From NCBI GenBank assembly GCA_963995525.1, contig CAXEFP010000908.1, positions 310,001 to 374,000 of the forward strand: a stretch of 64,000 nucleotides of DNA. Reading direction: 5' to 3'. The translations under genes were made by a program, and so were the position numbers. Positions 23,147 through 36,200 of the stretch are shown one piece after another. Source of the stretch: Escarpia spicata (lineage: Eukaryota > Annelida > Polychaeta > Sabellida > Siboglinidae). Numbering within the stretch: position 1 is the first letter of the stretch; each line of letters opens with the position of its first letter. The notes beneath the pieces were generated by a model. The model did not search any database and had not been told where the DNA came from. It worked only from the letters and a program-made list of their open reading frames with translations.

Positions 23147-25428
23147 TCCCAAATATATGATTTGCATGTTACAAATCTTCACGAAGGCTAGATTGATATC
23201 AAGCTACACACATAACTAGATTAACCCCAAATAGGAATGCATGTTACCGTTTTATCCCCGTCACGTAAGTTACAAGAACATATTACGTAAGTTATAGGTG
23301 TGAAAACTCATCCCCATTTGATGTTTTATCTTGTCTAAAGCAGCAGTACATTCAGTACTCACGAGACAAACATGTCCCATGTCAAAATGTTCGAAAAAAA
23401 TTAATGAATATCACAGCAAAACGGTATTTGTAGTGCACTTTTTTCGGCGGAAGGATTCTTACTGTGGTCTTACCCCAAATAGATGTTTTGTATGTTACAA
23501 ATCTTCACGAAGGCTAGATTGATATCAAGCTACACACATAACTAGATTAACCCCAAATGGGAATGCATGTTACCGTTTTATCCCCGTCACGTAAGTTACA
23601 AGAACATATTACGTAAGTTATAGGTGTGAAAACTCATCCCCATTTGAAGTTTTTTCTTGTCTAAAGCAGCAGTACCTTCAGTACTCACGAGACAAACATG
23701 TCCCATATCAAAGTGTTCGAAAAAAATTAATGCATATCACAGCAAAACATTATTTGTATTGCACTTTTTTCGGCGGAAGGATCTTTAATGTGGTCTTACC
23801 CCAAATATATGTTTTGCATGTTACAAATCTTCACGAAGGCTAGATTGATATCAAGCTACACACATAACTAGATTAACCCCAAATGGGAATGCATGTTACC
23901 GTTTTATCCCCGTCACGTAAGTTACAAGAACATATTACGTAAGTTATAGGTGTGAAAACTCATCCCCATTTGATGTTTTATCTTGTCTAAAGCAGCAGTA
24001 CATTCAGTACTCACGAGACAAACATGTCCCATGTCAAAATGTTCGAAAAAAATTAATGCATATCACAGCAAAACGGTATTTGTAGTGCACTTTTTTCGAC
24101 GGAAGGATCCTTACTGTGGTCTTACCCCAAATAGATGTTTTGCATGTTACAAATCTTCACGAAGGCTAGATTGATATCAAGCTACACACATAACTAGATT
24201 AACCCCAAATGGGAATGCATGTTACCGTTTTATCCCCGTCACGTAAGTTACAAGAACATATTACGTAAGTTATAGGTGTGAAAACTCATCCCCATTTGAT
24301 GTTTTATCTTGTCTAAAGCAGCAGTACATTCAGTACTCACGAGACAAATATATCCCATGTCAAAATGTTCGAAAAAAATTAATGCATATCACAGCAAAAC
24401 GGTATTTGTAGTGCACTTTTTTCGGCGGAAGGATCCTTAATGTGGTCTTACCCCAAATAGATGTGTTGCATGTTACAAATCTTCACGAAGGCTAGATTGA
24501 TAACAAGCTACACACATAAATAGATTAACCCCAAATGGGAATGCATGTTACCGTTTTATCCCCGTCACGTAAGTTACAAGAACATATTACGTAAGTTATA
24601 GGTGTGAAAACTCATCCCCATTTGATGTTTTATCTTGTCTAAAGCAGCAGTACATTCAGTACTCACGAGACAAACATGTCCCATGTCAAAATGTTCGAAA
24701 AAAATTAATGCATATCACAGCAAAACGGTATTTGTAGTGCACTTTTTTCGGCGGAAGGATCCTTACTGTGGTCTTACCCCAAATAGATGTTTTGCATGTT
24801 ACAAATCTTCACGAAGGCTAGATTGATATCAAGCTACACACATAACTAGATTAATCACAAATGGGAATGCATGTTACCGTTCTATCTCCGTCACGTAAGT
24901 TACAAGAACATATTACGTAAGTTATAGGTGTGAAAACTCATCCCCATTTGATGTTTTATCTTGTCTAAAGCAGCAGTACATTCAGTACTCACAAGACAAA
25001 CATGTCCCATGTCAAAATGTTCGAAAAAAATTAATGCATATCACAGCAAAACGGTATTTGTAGTGCACTTTATTCGGCGGAAGGATCTTTAATGTGGTCT
25101 TACCCCAAATAGATGTTATGCATGTTACAAATCTTCACGAAGGCTAGATTGATATCAAGCTACACACATAACTAGATTAATCACAAATGGGAATGCATGT
25201 TACCGTTCTATCTCCGTCACGTAAGTTACAAGAACATATTACGTAAGTTATAGGTGTGAAAACTAATCCCCATTTGAAGTTTTTTCTTATCTAAAGCAGC
25301 AGTACATTCAGTACTCACGAGACAAACATGTCCCATGTCAAAGTGTTCGAAAAAAATTAATGTATATCACAGCAAAACGGTATTTGTAGTGCACTTTTTT
25401 CGGCGGAAGGATCCTTAATGTGGTCTTA
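23147..25428 (+). repeat. 7-monomer HOR, copy V
   Basis: Complete seven-monomer copy sharing all the private changes of truncated copy III (AATAGGAATG, TGAATATC, GGATTCTT, TTGTATGTT, AACATTATTTG, TTCGACGG) and continuing with the GTGTTGC/GATAACAAG monomer that III lacks. Own changes: CATGTCAAAATG at the CATTTC position, AGATTAATCAC, ACTTTATTCGG near 25070 and AATGTATATC near 25360. Confidence 0.87.
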
Positions 25429-26406
25429 TCCCAAATAGATGATTTGCATGTTACAAATCTTCACGAAGGCTAGATTGATATCAAGCTACACACATAACTA
25501 GATTAACCCCAAATGGGAATGCATGTTACCGTTTTATCCCCGTCACGTAAGTTACAAGAACATATTACGTAAGTTATAGGTGTGAAAACTCATCCCCATT
25601 TGAAGTTTTTTCTTGTCTAAAGCAGCAGTACCTTCAGTACTCACGAGACAAACATGTCCCATATCAAAGTGTTCGAAACAAATTAATGCATATCACAGCA
25701 AAACGGTATTTGTAATGCACTTTTTTCGGCGGAAGTATATTTAATGTGGTCTTACCCCAAATAGATGTTTTGCATGTTACAAATCTTCACGAAGGCTAGA
25801 TTGATATCAAGCTACACACATAACTAGATTAACCCCAAATGGGAATGCATGTTACCGTTTTATCCCCGTCACGTAAGTTACAAGAACATATTACGTAAGT
25901 TATAGGTATGAAAACTCATCCCCATTTGATGTTTTATCTTGTCTAAAGCAGCAGTACATTCAGTACTCACGAGACAAACATGTCCCATGTCAAAATGTTC
26001 GAAAAAAATTAATGCATATCACAGCAAAACGGTATTTGTAGTGCACTTTTTTCGGCGGAAGGATCCTTACTGTGGTCTTACCCCAAATAGATGTTTTGCA
26101 TGTTACAAATCTTCACGAAGGCTAGATTTATATCAAGCTACACACATAACTAGATTAACCCCAAATGGGAATGCATGTTACCGTTTTATCCCCGTCACGT
26201 AAGTTACAAGAACATATTACGTAAGTTATAGGTGTGAAAACTCATCCCCATTTGAAGTTTTTTCTTGTCTAAAGCAGCAGTACCTTCAGTACTCACGAGA
26301 CAAACATGTCCCATATCAAAGTGTTCGAAAAAAATTAATGCATATCACAGCAAAACGGTATTTGTAGTGCACTTTTTTCGGCGGAAGGATCTTTAATGTG
26401 GTCTTA

Positions 26407-26732
26407 CCCCAAATAGATGTTTTGCATGTTACAAATCTTCACGAAGGCTAGATTGATATCAAGCTACACACATAACTAGATTAACCCCAAATGGGAATGC
26501 ATGTTACCGTTTTATCCCCGTCACGTAAGTTACAAGAACATATTACGTAAGTTATAGGTGTGAAAACTCATCCCCATTTGATGTTTTATCTTGTCTAAAG
26601 CAGCAGTACATTCAGTACTCACGAGACAAACATGTCCCATGTCAAAATGTTCGAAAAAAATTAATGCATATCACAGCAAAACGGTATTTGTAGTGCACTT
26701 TTTTCGGCGGAAGGATCCTTACTGTGGTCTTA
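26407..26732 (+). repeat. Representative class B monomer (TAC form)
   Basis: Class B is recognised by CATTTGATGTTTTATCTTGTC, CATTCAG, CCATGTC and AAAATG. It has two common endings, GGATCCTTACTG and GGATCCTTAATG. The first lacks an in-frame TAA and therefore leaves a 63-codon frame open. Class B is the most frequent class, often occurs in runs, and carries most secondary variants (GAAACAAATT, CAGCCAAAC, CAGCATAAC, TGTCCAAAA). Confidence 0.9.
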
Positions 26733-27384
26733 CCCCAAATAGATGTTTTGCATGTTACAAATCTTCACGAAGGCTAGATTGATATCAAGCTACACACATA
26801 ACTAGATTAACCCCAAATGGGAATGCATGTTACCGTTTTATCCCCGTCACGTAAGTTACAAGAACATATTACGTAAGTTATAGGTGTGAAAACTCATCCC
26901 CATTTGATGTTTTATCTTGTCTAAAGCAGCAGTACATTCAGTACTCACGAGACAAACATATCCCATGTCAAAATGTTCGAAAAAAATTAATGCATATCAC
27001 AGCAAAACGGTATTTGTAGTGCACTTTTTTCGGCGGAAGGATCCTTAATGTGGTCTTACCCCAAATAGATGTGTTGCATGTTACAAATCTTCACGAAGGC
27101 TAGATTGATAACAAGCTACACACATAAATAGATTAATCCCAAATGGGAATGCATGTTACCGTTTTATCCCCGTCACGTAAGTTACAAGAACATATTACGT
27201 AAGTTATAGGTGTGAAAACTCATCCCCATTTGATGTTTTATCTTGTCTAAAGCAGCAGTACATTCAGTACTCACGAGACAAACATGTCCCATGTCAAAAT
27301 GTTCGAAAAAAATTAATGCATATCACAGCAAAACGGTATTTGTAGTGCACTTTTTTCGGCGGAAGGATCCTTACTGTGGTCTTA

Positions 27385-27710
27385 CCCCAAATAGATGTTT
27401 TGCATGTTACAAATCTTCACGAAGGCTAGATTGATATCAAGCTACACACATAACTAGATTAATCACAAATGGGAATGCATGTTACCGTTCTATCTCCGTC
27501 ACGTAAGTTACAAGAACATATTACGTAAGTTATAGGTGTGAAAACTAATCCCCATTTGAAGTTTTTTCTTATCTAAAGCAGCAGTACCTTCAGTACTCAC
27601 GAGACAAACATGTCCCATATCAAAGTGTTCGAAAAAAATTAATGCATATCACAGCAAAACGGTATTTGTAATGCACTTTTTTCGGCGGAAGGATATTTAA
27701 TGTGGTCTTA
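27385..27710 (+). repeat. Chimeric monomer, class C left / class A right
   Basis: The left part has ATCACAAAT, TCTATCTCC, AACTAATCCCC and CTTATC (class C). The right part has CCTTCAG, CCATATC, AAAGTG, TAATGC and GGATATTTAATG (class A). The switch lies between the A of CTTATC (about 27571) and the second C of TACC (about 27588). A normal C monomer would be followed by a TCCCAAAT-start A monomer; joining their halves deletes one unit without disturbing the 326-bp register. Confidence 0.85.
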
Positions 27711-30700
27711 CCCCAAATAGATGTTTTGCATGTTACAAATCTTCACGAAGGCTAGATTGATATCAAGCTACACACATAACTAGATTAACCCCAAATGGGA
27801 ATGCATGTTACCGTTTTATCCCCGTCACGTAAGTTACAAGAACATATTACGTAAGTTATAGGTGTGAAAACTCATCCCCATTTGATGTTTTATCTTGTCT
27901 AAAGCAGCAGTACATTCAGTACTCACGAGACAAACATGTCCCATGTCAAAATGTTCGAAAAAAATTAATGCATATCACAGCAAAACGGTATTTGTAGTGC
28001 ACTTTTTTCGGCGGAAGGATTCTTACTGTGGTCTTACCCCAAATAGATGTTTTGCATGTTACAAATCTTCACGAAGGCTAGATTGATATCAAGCTACACA
28101 CATAACTAGATTAATCACAAATGGGAATGCATGTTACCGTTCTATCTCCGTCACGTAAGTTACAAGAACATATTACGTAAGTTATAGGTGTGAAAACTAA
28201 TCCCCATTTGAAGTTTTTTCTTATCTAAAGCAGCAGTACATTCAGTACTCACGAGACAAACATGTCCCATGTCAAAGTGTTCGAAACAAATTAATGCATA
28301 TCACAGCAAAACGGTATTTGTAGTGCACTTTTTTCGGCGGAAGGATCCTTAATGTGGTCTTATCCCAAATAGATGATTTGCATGTTACAAATCTTCACGA
28401 AGGCTAGATTGATATCAAGCTACACACATAACTAGATTAACCCCAAATGGGAATGCATGTTACCGTTTTATCCCCGTCACGTAAGTTACAAGAACATATT
28501 ACGTAAGTTATAGGTGTGAAAACTCATCCCCATTTGATGTTTTATCTTGTCTAAAGCAGCAGTACATTCAGTACTCACGAGACAAACATGTCCCATGTCA
28601 AAATGTTCGAAACAAATTAATGCATATCACAGCAAAACGGTATTTGTAGTGCACTTTTTTCGGCGGAAGGATCCTTACTGTGGTCTTACCCCAAATAGAT
28701 GTTTTGCATGTTACAAATCTTCACGAAGGCTAGATTGATATCAAGCTACACACATAACTAGATTAACCCCAAATGGGAATGCATGTTACCGTTTTATCCC
28801 CGTCACGTAAGTTACAAGAACATATTACGTAAGTTATAGGTGTGAAAACTCATCCCCATTTGATGTTTTATCTTGTCTAAAGCAGCAGTACATTCAGTAC
28901 TCACGAGACAAACATGTCCCATGTCAAAATGTTCGAAAAAAATTAATGCATATCACAGCAAAACGGTATTTGTAGTGCACTTTTTTCGGCGGAAGGATCC
29001 TTAATGTGGTCTTACCCCAAATAGATGTTTTGCATGTTACAAATCTTCACGAAGGCTAGATTGATATCAAGCTACACACATAACTAGATTAACCCCAAAT
29101 GGGAATGCATGTTACCGTTTTATCCCCGTCACGTAAGTTACAAGAACATATTACGTAAGTTATAGGTGTGAAAACTCATCCCCATTTGAAGTTTTTTCTT
29201 GTCTAAAGCAGCAGTACCTTCAGTACTCACGAGACAAACATGTCCCATATCAAAGTGTTCGAAAAAAATTAATGCATATCACAGCAACACGGTATTTGTA
29301 ATGCACTTTTTTCGGCGGAAGGATATTTAATGTGGTCTTACCCCAAATAGATGTTTTGCATGTTACAAATCTTCACGAAGGCTAGATTGATATCAAGCTA
29401 CACACATAACTAGATTAACCCCAAATGGGAATGCATGTTACCGTTTTATCCCCGTCACGTAAGTTACAAGAACATATTACGTAAGTTATAGGTGTGAAAA
29501 CTCATCCCCATTTGATGTTTTATCTTGTCTAAAGCAGCAATACATTCAGTACTCACGAGACAAACATGTCCCATGTCAAAATGTTCGAAAAAAATTAATG
29601 CATATCACAGCAAAACGGTATTTGTAGTGCACTTTTTTCGGGGGAAGGATTCTTACTGTGGTCTTACCCCAAATAGATGTTTTGCATGTTACAAATCTTC
29701 ACGAAGGCTAGATTGATATCAAGCTACACACATAACTAGATTAATCACAAATGGGAATGCATGTTACCGTTCTATCTCCGTCACGTAAGTTACAAGAACA
29801 TATTACGTAAGTTATAGGTGTGAAAACTAATCCCCATTTGAAGTTTTTTCTTATCTAAAGCAGCAGTACATTCAGTACTCACGAGACAAACATGTCCCAT
29901 GTCAAAGTGTTCGAAAAAAATTAATGCATATCACAGCAAAACGGTATTTGTAGTGCACTTTTTTCGGCGGAAGGATCCTTAATGTGGTCTTATCCCAAAT
30001 AGATGATTTGCATGTTACAAATCTTCACGAAGGCTAGATTGATATCAAGCTACACACATAACTAGATTAACCCCAAATGGGAATGCATGTTACCGTTTTA
30101 TCCCCGTCACGTAAGTTACAAGAACATATTACGTAAGTTATAGGTGTGAAAACTCATCCCCATTTGATGTTTTATCTTGTCTAAAGCAGCAGTACATTCA
30201 GTACTCACGAGACAAACATGTCCCATGTCAAAATGTTCGAAAAAAATTAATGCATATCACAGCAAAACGGTATTTGTAGTGCACTTTTGTCGGCGGAAGG
30301 ATCCTTACTGTGGTCTTACCCCAAATATATGTTTTGCATGTTACAAATCTTCACGAAGGCTAGATTGATATCAAGCTACACGCATAACTAGATTAACCCC
30401 AAATGGGAATGCATGTTACCGTTTTATCCCCGTCACGTAAGTTACAAGAACATATTACGTAAGTTATAGGTGTGAAAACTCATCCCCATTTGATGTTTTA
30501 TCTTGTCTAAAGCAGCAGTACATTCAGTACTCACGAGACAAACATGTCCCATGTCAAAATGTTCGAAACAAATTAATGCATATCACAGCAAAACGGTATT
30601 TGTAGTGCACTTTTTTCGGCGGAAGGATCCTTAATGTGGTCTTACCCCAAATAGATGTTTTGCATGTTACAAATCTTCACGAAGGCTAGATTGATATCAA

Positions 30701-30970
30701 GCTACACACATAACTAGATTAACCCCAAATGGGAATGCATGTTACCGTTTTATCCCCGTCACGTAAGTTACAAGAACATATTACGTAAGTTATAGGTATG
30801 AAAACTCATCCCCATTTGAAGTTTTTTCTTGTCTAAAGCAGCAGTACCTTCAGTACTCACGAGACAAATATGTCCCATATCAAAGTGTTCGAAAAAAATT
30901 AATGCATATCACAGCAAAACGGTATTTGTAGTGCACTTTTTTCGGCGGAAGGATCTTTAATGTGGTCTTA

Positions 30971-31296
30971 CCCCAAATAGATGTTATGCATGTTACAAAT
31001 CTTCACGAAGGCTAGATTGATATCAAGCTACACACATAACTAGATTAATCACAAATGGGAATGCATGTTACCGTTCTATCTCCGTCACGTAAGTTACAAG
31101 AACATATTACGTAAGTTATAGGTGTGAAAACTCATCCCCATTTGAAGTTTTTTCTTGTCTAAAGCAGCAGTACCTTCAGTACTCACGAGACAAACATGTC
31201 CCATATCAAAGTGTTCGAAAAAAATTAATGCATATCACAGCAAAACGGTATTTGTAGTGCACTTTTTTCGGCGGAAGGATCTTTAATGTGGTCTTA
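30971..31296 (+). repeat. Chimeric monomer, C-type left arm / A body
   Basis: GTTATG start with ATCACAAAT and TCTATCTCC, normally followed by CTAATCCCC or a B body, here leads into CTCATCCCC, GAAGTTTTTTCTTGTC, CCTTCAG and CCATATC (class A), ending GGATCTTT. The switch falls between about 31081 and 31133. The next monomer again begins GTTATG, so two GTTATG starts sit in a row, which is unusual in this array. Confidence 0.75.
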
Positions 31297-31622
31297 CCCC
31301 AAATAGATGTTATGCATGTTACAAATCTTCACGAAGGCTACATTGATATCAAGCTACACACATAACTAGATTAATCACAAATGGGAATGCATGTTACCTT
31401 TCTATCTCCGTCACGTAAGTTACAAGAACATATTACGTAAGTTATAGGTGTGAAAACTAATCCCCATTTGAAGTTTTTTCTTATCTAAAGCAGCAGTACA
31501 TTCAGTACTCACGAGACAAACATGTCCCATGTCAAAATGTTCGAAACAAATTAATGCATATCACAGCAAAACGGTATTTGTAGTGCACTTTTTTCGGCGG
31601 AAGGATCCTTACTGTGGTCTTA
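31297..31622 (+). repeat. Chimeric monomer, class C left / class B right
   Basis: It has AACTAATCCCC and CTTATC (class C), then CAAAATG, GAAACAAATT and GGATCCTTACTG (class B). Private changes are GGCTACATTG and TTACCTTTCTATC. A related monomer with TTACCTTTCTATC and the same C/B switch lies at 35536-35861, so the chimera was itself copied. Confidence 0.8.
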
Positions 31623-32926
31623 CCCCAAATAGATGTTTTGCATGTTACAAATCTTCACGAAGGCTAGATTGATATCAAGCTACACACATAACTAGATTAA
31701 CCCCAAATGGGAATGCATGTTACCGTTTTATCCCCGTCACGTAAGTTACAAGAACATATTACGTAAGTTATAGGTGTGAAAACTCATCCCCATTTGAAGT
31801 TTTTTCTTGTCTAAAGCAGCAGTACCTTCAGTACTCACGAGACAAACATGTCCCATATCAAAGTGTTCGAAAAAAATTAATGCATATCACAGCAAAACGG
31901 TATTTGTAGTGCACTTTTTTCGGCGGAAGGATCCTTAATGTGGTCTTACCCCAAATAGATGTTTTGCATGTTACAAATCTTCACGAAGGCTAGATTGATA
32001 TCAAGCTACACACATAACTAGATTAATCACAAATGGGAATGCATGTTACCGTTCTATCTCCGTCACGTAAGTTACAAGAACATATTACGTAAGTTATAGG
32101 TGTGAAAACTAATCCCCATTTGAAGTTTTTTCTTATCTAAAGCAGCAGTACATTCAGTACTCACGAGACAAACATGTCCCATGTCAAAGTGTTCGAAAAA
32201 AATTAATGCATATCACAGCAAAACGGTATTTGTAGTGCACTTTTTTCGGCGGAAGGATCCTTAATGTGGTCTTATCCCAAATAGATGATTTGCATGTTAC
32301 AAATCTTCACGAAGGCTAGATTGATATCAAGCTACACACATAACTAGATTAACCCCAAATGGGAATGCATGTTACCGTTTTATCCCCGTCACGTAAGTTA
32401 CAAGAACATATTACGTAAGTTATAGGTGTGAAAACTCATCCCCATTTGATGTTTTATCTTGTCTAAAGCAGCAGTACATTCAGTACTCACGAGACAAACA
32501 TGTCCCATGTCAAAATGTTCGAAAAAAATTAATGCATATCACAGCAAAACGGTATTTGTAGTGCACTTTTTTCGGCGGAAGGATTCTTACTGTGGTCTTA
32601 CCCCAAATAGATGTTTTGCATGTTACAAATCTTCACGAAGGCTAGATTGATATCAAGCTACACACATAACTAGATTAATCACAAATGGGAATGCATGTTA
32701 CCGTTCTATCTCCGTCACGTAAGTTACAAGAACATATTACGTAAGTTATAGGTGTGAAAACTAATCCCCATTTGAAGTTTTTTCTTATCTAAAGCAGCAG
32801 TACATTCAGTACTCACGAGACAAACATGTCCCATGTCAAAGTGTTCGAAAAAAATTAATGCATATCACAGCAAAACGGTATTTGTAGTGCACTTTTTTCG
32901 GCGGAAGGATCCTTAATGTGGTCTTA

Positions 32927-33253
32927 TCCCAAATAGATGATTTGCATGTTACAAATCTTCACGAAGGCTAGATTGATATCAAGCTACACACATAACTAGA
33001 ATAACCCCAAATGGGAATGCATGTTACCGTTTTATCCCCGTCACGTAAGTTACAAGAACATATTACGTAAGTTATAGGTGTGAAAACTCATCCCCATTTG
33101 ATGTTTTATCTTGTCTAAAGCAGCAGTACATTCAGTACTCACGAGACAAACATGTCCCATGTCAAAATGTTAGAAAAAAAATTTATGCATATCACAGCAA
33201 AACGGTATTTGTAGTGCACTTTTTTCGGCGGAAGGATTCTTACTGTGGTCTTA
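32927..33253 (+). repeat. 327-bp monomer with private 1-bp insertion
   Basis: Around 33171-33190 the usual TTCGAAAAAAATTAATGCAT reads TTAGAAAAAAAATTTATGCA, adding one base, destroying TTCGAA and altering the A-tract. This is the first length change in the window: every monomer to the left is exactly 326 bp and every block to the right is shifted by +1. It also has AGAATAACCCC near 32999. The local edits look like one small replication-slippage event. Confidence 0.9.
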
Positions 33254-36200
33254 CCCCAAATAGATGTTTTGCATGTTACAAATCTTCACGAAGGCTAGAT
33301 TGATATCAAGCTACACACATAACTAGATTAATCACAAATGGGAATGCATGTTACCGTTCTATCTCCGTCACGTAAGTTACAAGAACATATTACGTAAGTT
33401 ATAGGTGTGAAAACTAATCCCCATTTGAAGTTTGTTCTTATCTAAAGCAGCAGTACATTCAGTACTCACGAGACAAACATGTCCCATGTCAAAGTGTTCG
33501 AAACAAATTAATGCATATCACAGCAAAACGGTATTTGTAGTGCACTTTTTTCGGCGGAAGGATCCTTAATGTGGTCTTATCCCAAATAGATGATTTGCAT
33601 GTTACAAATCTTCACGAAGGCTAGATTGATATCAAGCTACACACATAACTAGATTAACCCCAAATGGGAATGCATGTTACCGTTTTATCCCCGTCACGTA
33701 AGTTACAAGAACATATTACGTAAGTTATAGGTGTGAAAACTCATCCCCATTTGATGTTTTATCTTGTCTAAAGCAGCAGTACATTCAGTACTCACGAGAC
33801 AAACATGTCCCATGTCAAAATGTTCGAAAAAAATTAATGCATATCACAGCAAAACGGTATTTGTAGTGCACTTTTTTCGGCGGAAGGATCCTTACTGTGG
33901 TCTTACCCCAAATAGATGTTTTGCATGTTACAAATCTTCACGAAGGCTAGATTGATATCAAGCTACACACATAACTAGATTAACCCCAAATGGGAATGCA
34001 TGTTACCGTTTTATCCCCGTCACGTAAGTTACAAGAACATATTACGTAAGTTATAGGTGTGAAAACTCATCCCCATTTGATGTTTTATCTTGTCTAAAGC
34101 AGCAGTACATTCAGTACTCACGAGACAAACATGTCCCATGTCAAAATGTTCGAAAAAAATTAATGCATATCACAGCAAAACGGTATTTGTAGTGCACTTT
34201 TTTCGGCGGAAGGATCCTTAATGTGGTCTTACCCCAAATAGATGTTTTGCATGTTACAAATCTTCACGAAGGCTAGATTGATATCAAGCTACACACATAA
34301 CTAGATTAACCCCAAATGGGAATGCATGTTACCGTTTTATCCCCGTCACGTAAGTTACAAGAACATATTACGTAAGTTATAGTTGTGAAAACTCATCCCC
34401 ATTTGAAGTTTTTTCTTGTCTAAAGCAGCAGTACCTTCAGTACTCACGAGACAAACATGTCCCATATCAAAGTGTTCGAAAAAAATTAATGCATATCACA
34501 GCAACACGGTATTTGTAATGCACTTTTTTCGGCGGAAGGATATTTAATGTGGTCTTACCCCAAATAGATGTTTTGCATGTTACAAATCTTCACGAAGGCT
34601 AGATTGATATCAAGCTACACACATAACTAGATTAACCCCAAATGGGAATGCATGTTACCGTTTTATCCCCGTCACGTAAGTTACAAGAACATATTACTTA
34701 AGTTATAGGTGTGAAAACTCATCCCCATTTGATGTTTTATCTTGTCTAAAGCAGCAGTACATTCAGTACTCACGAGACAAACATGTCCCATGTCAAAATG
34801 TTCGAAAAAAATTAATGCATATCACAGCAAAACGGTATTTGTAGTGCACTTTTTTCGGCGGAAGGATCCTTAATGTGGTCTTATCCCAAATAGATGATTT
34901 GCATGTTACAAATCTTCACGAAGGCTAGATTGATATCAAGCTACACACATAACTAGATTAACCCCAAATGGGAATGCATGTTACCGTTTTATCCCCGTCA
35001 CGTAAGTTACAAGAACATATTACGTAAGTTATAGGTGTGAAAACTCATCCCCATTTGATGTTTTATCTTGTCTAAAGCAGCAGTACATTCAGTACTCACG
35101 AGACAAACATGTCCCATGTCAAAGTGTTCGAAAAAAATTAATGCATATCACAGCAAAACGGTATTTGTAGTGCACTTTTTTCGGCGGAAGGATCCTTAAT
35201 GTGGTCTTATCCCAAATAGATGATTTGCATGTTACAAATCTTCACGAAGGCTAGATTGATATCAAGCTACACACATAACTAGATTAACCCCAAATGGGAA
35301 TGCATGTTACCGTTTTATCCCCGTCACGTAAGTTACAAGAACATATTACGTAAGTTATAGGTGTGAAAACTCATCCCCATTTGATGTTTTATCTTGTCTA
35401 AAGCAGCAGTACATTCAGTACTCACGAGACAAACATGTCCCATGTCAAAATGTCCGAAAAAAATTAATGCATATCAAAGCAAAACGGTATTTGTAGTGCA
35501 CTTTTTTCGGCGGAAGGATCTTTAATGTGGTCTTACCCCAAATATATGTTATGCATGTTACAAATCTTCACGAAGGCTAGATTGATATCAAGCTACACAC
35601 ATAACTAGATTAATCACAAATGGGAATGCATGTTACCTTTCTATCTCCGTCACGTAAGTTACAAGAACATATTACGTAAGTTATAGGTGTTAAAACTAAT
35701 CCCCATTTGAAGTTTTTTCTTATCTAAAGCAGCAGTACATTCAGTACTCACGAGACAAACATGTCCCATGTCAAAATGTTCGAAACAAATTAATGCATAT
35801 CACAGCAAAACGGTATTTGTAGTGCACTTTTTTCGGCGGAAGGATCCTTACTGTGGTCTTACCCCAAATAGATGTTTTGCATGTTACAAATCTTCACGAA
35901 GGCTAGATTGATATCAAGCTACACACATAACTAGATTAACCCCAAATGGGAATGCATGTTACCGTTTTATCCCCGTCACGTAAGTTACAAGAACATATTA
36001 CGTAAGTTATAGGTGTGAAAACTCATCCCCATTTGAAGTTTTTTCTTGTCTAAAGCAGCAGTACCTTCAGTACTCACGAGACAAACATGTCCCATATCAA
36101 AGTGTTCAAAAAAAATTAATGCATATCACAGCAAAACGGTATTTGTAGTGCACTTTTTTCGGCGGAAGGATCCTTAATGTGGTCTTACCCCAAATAGATG

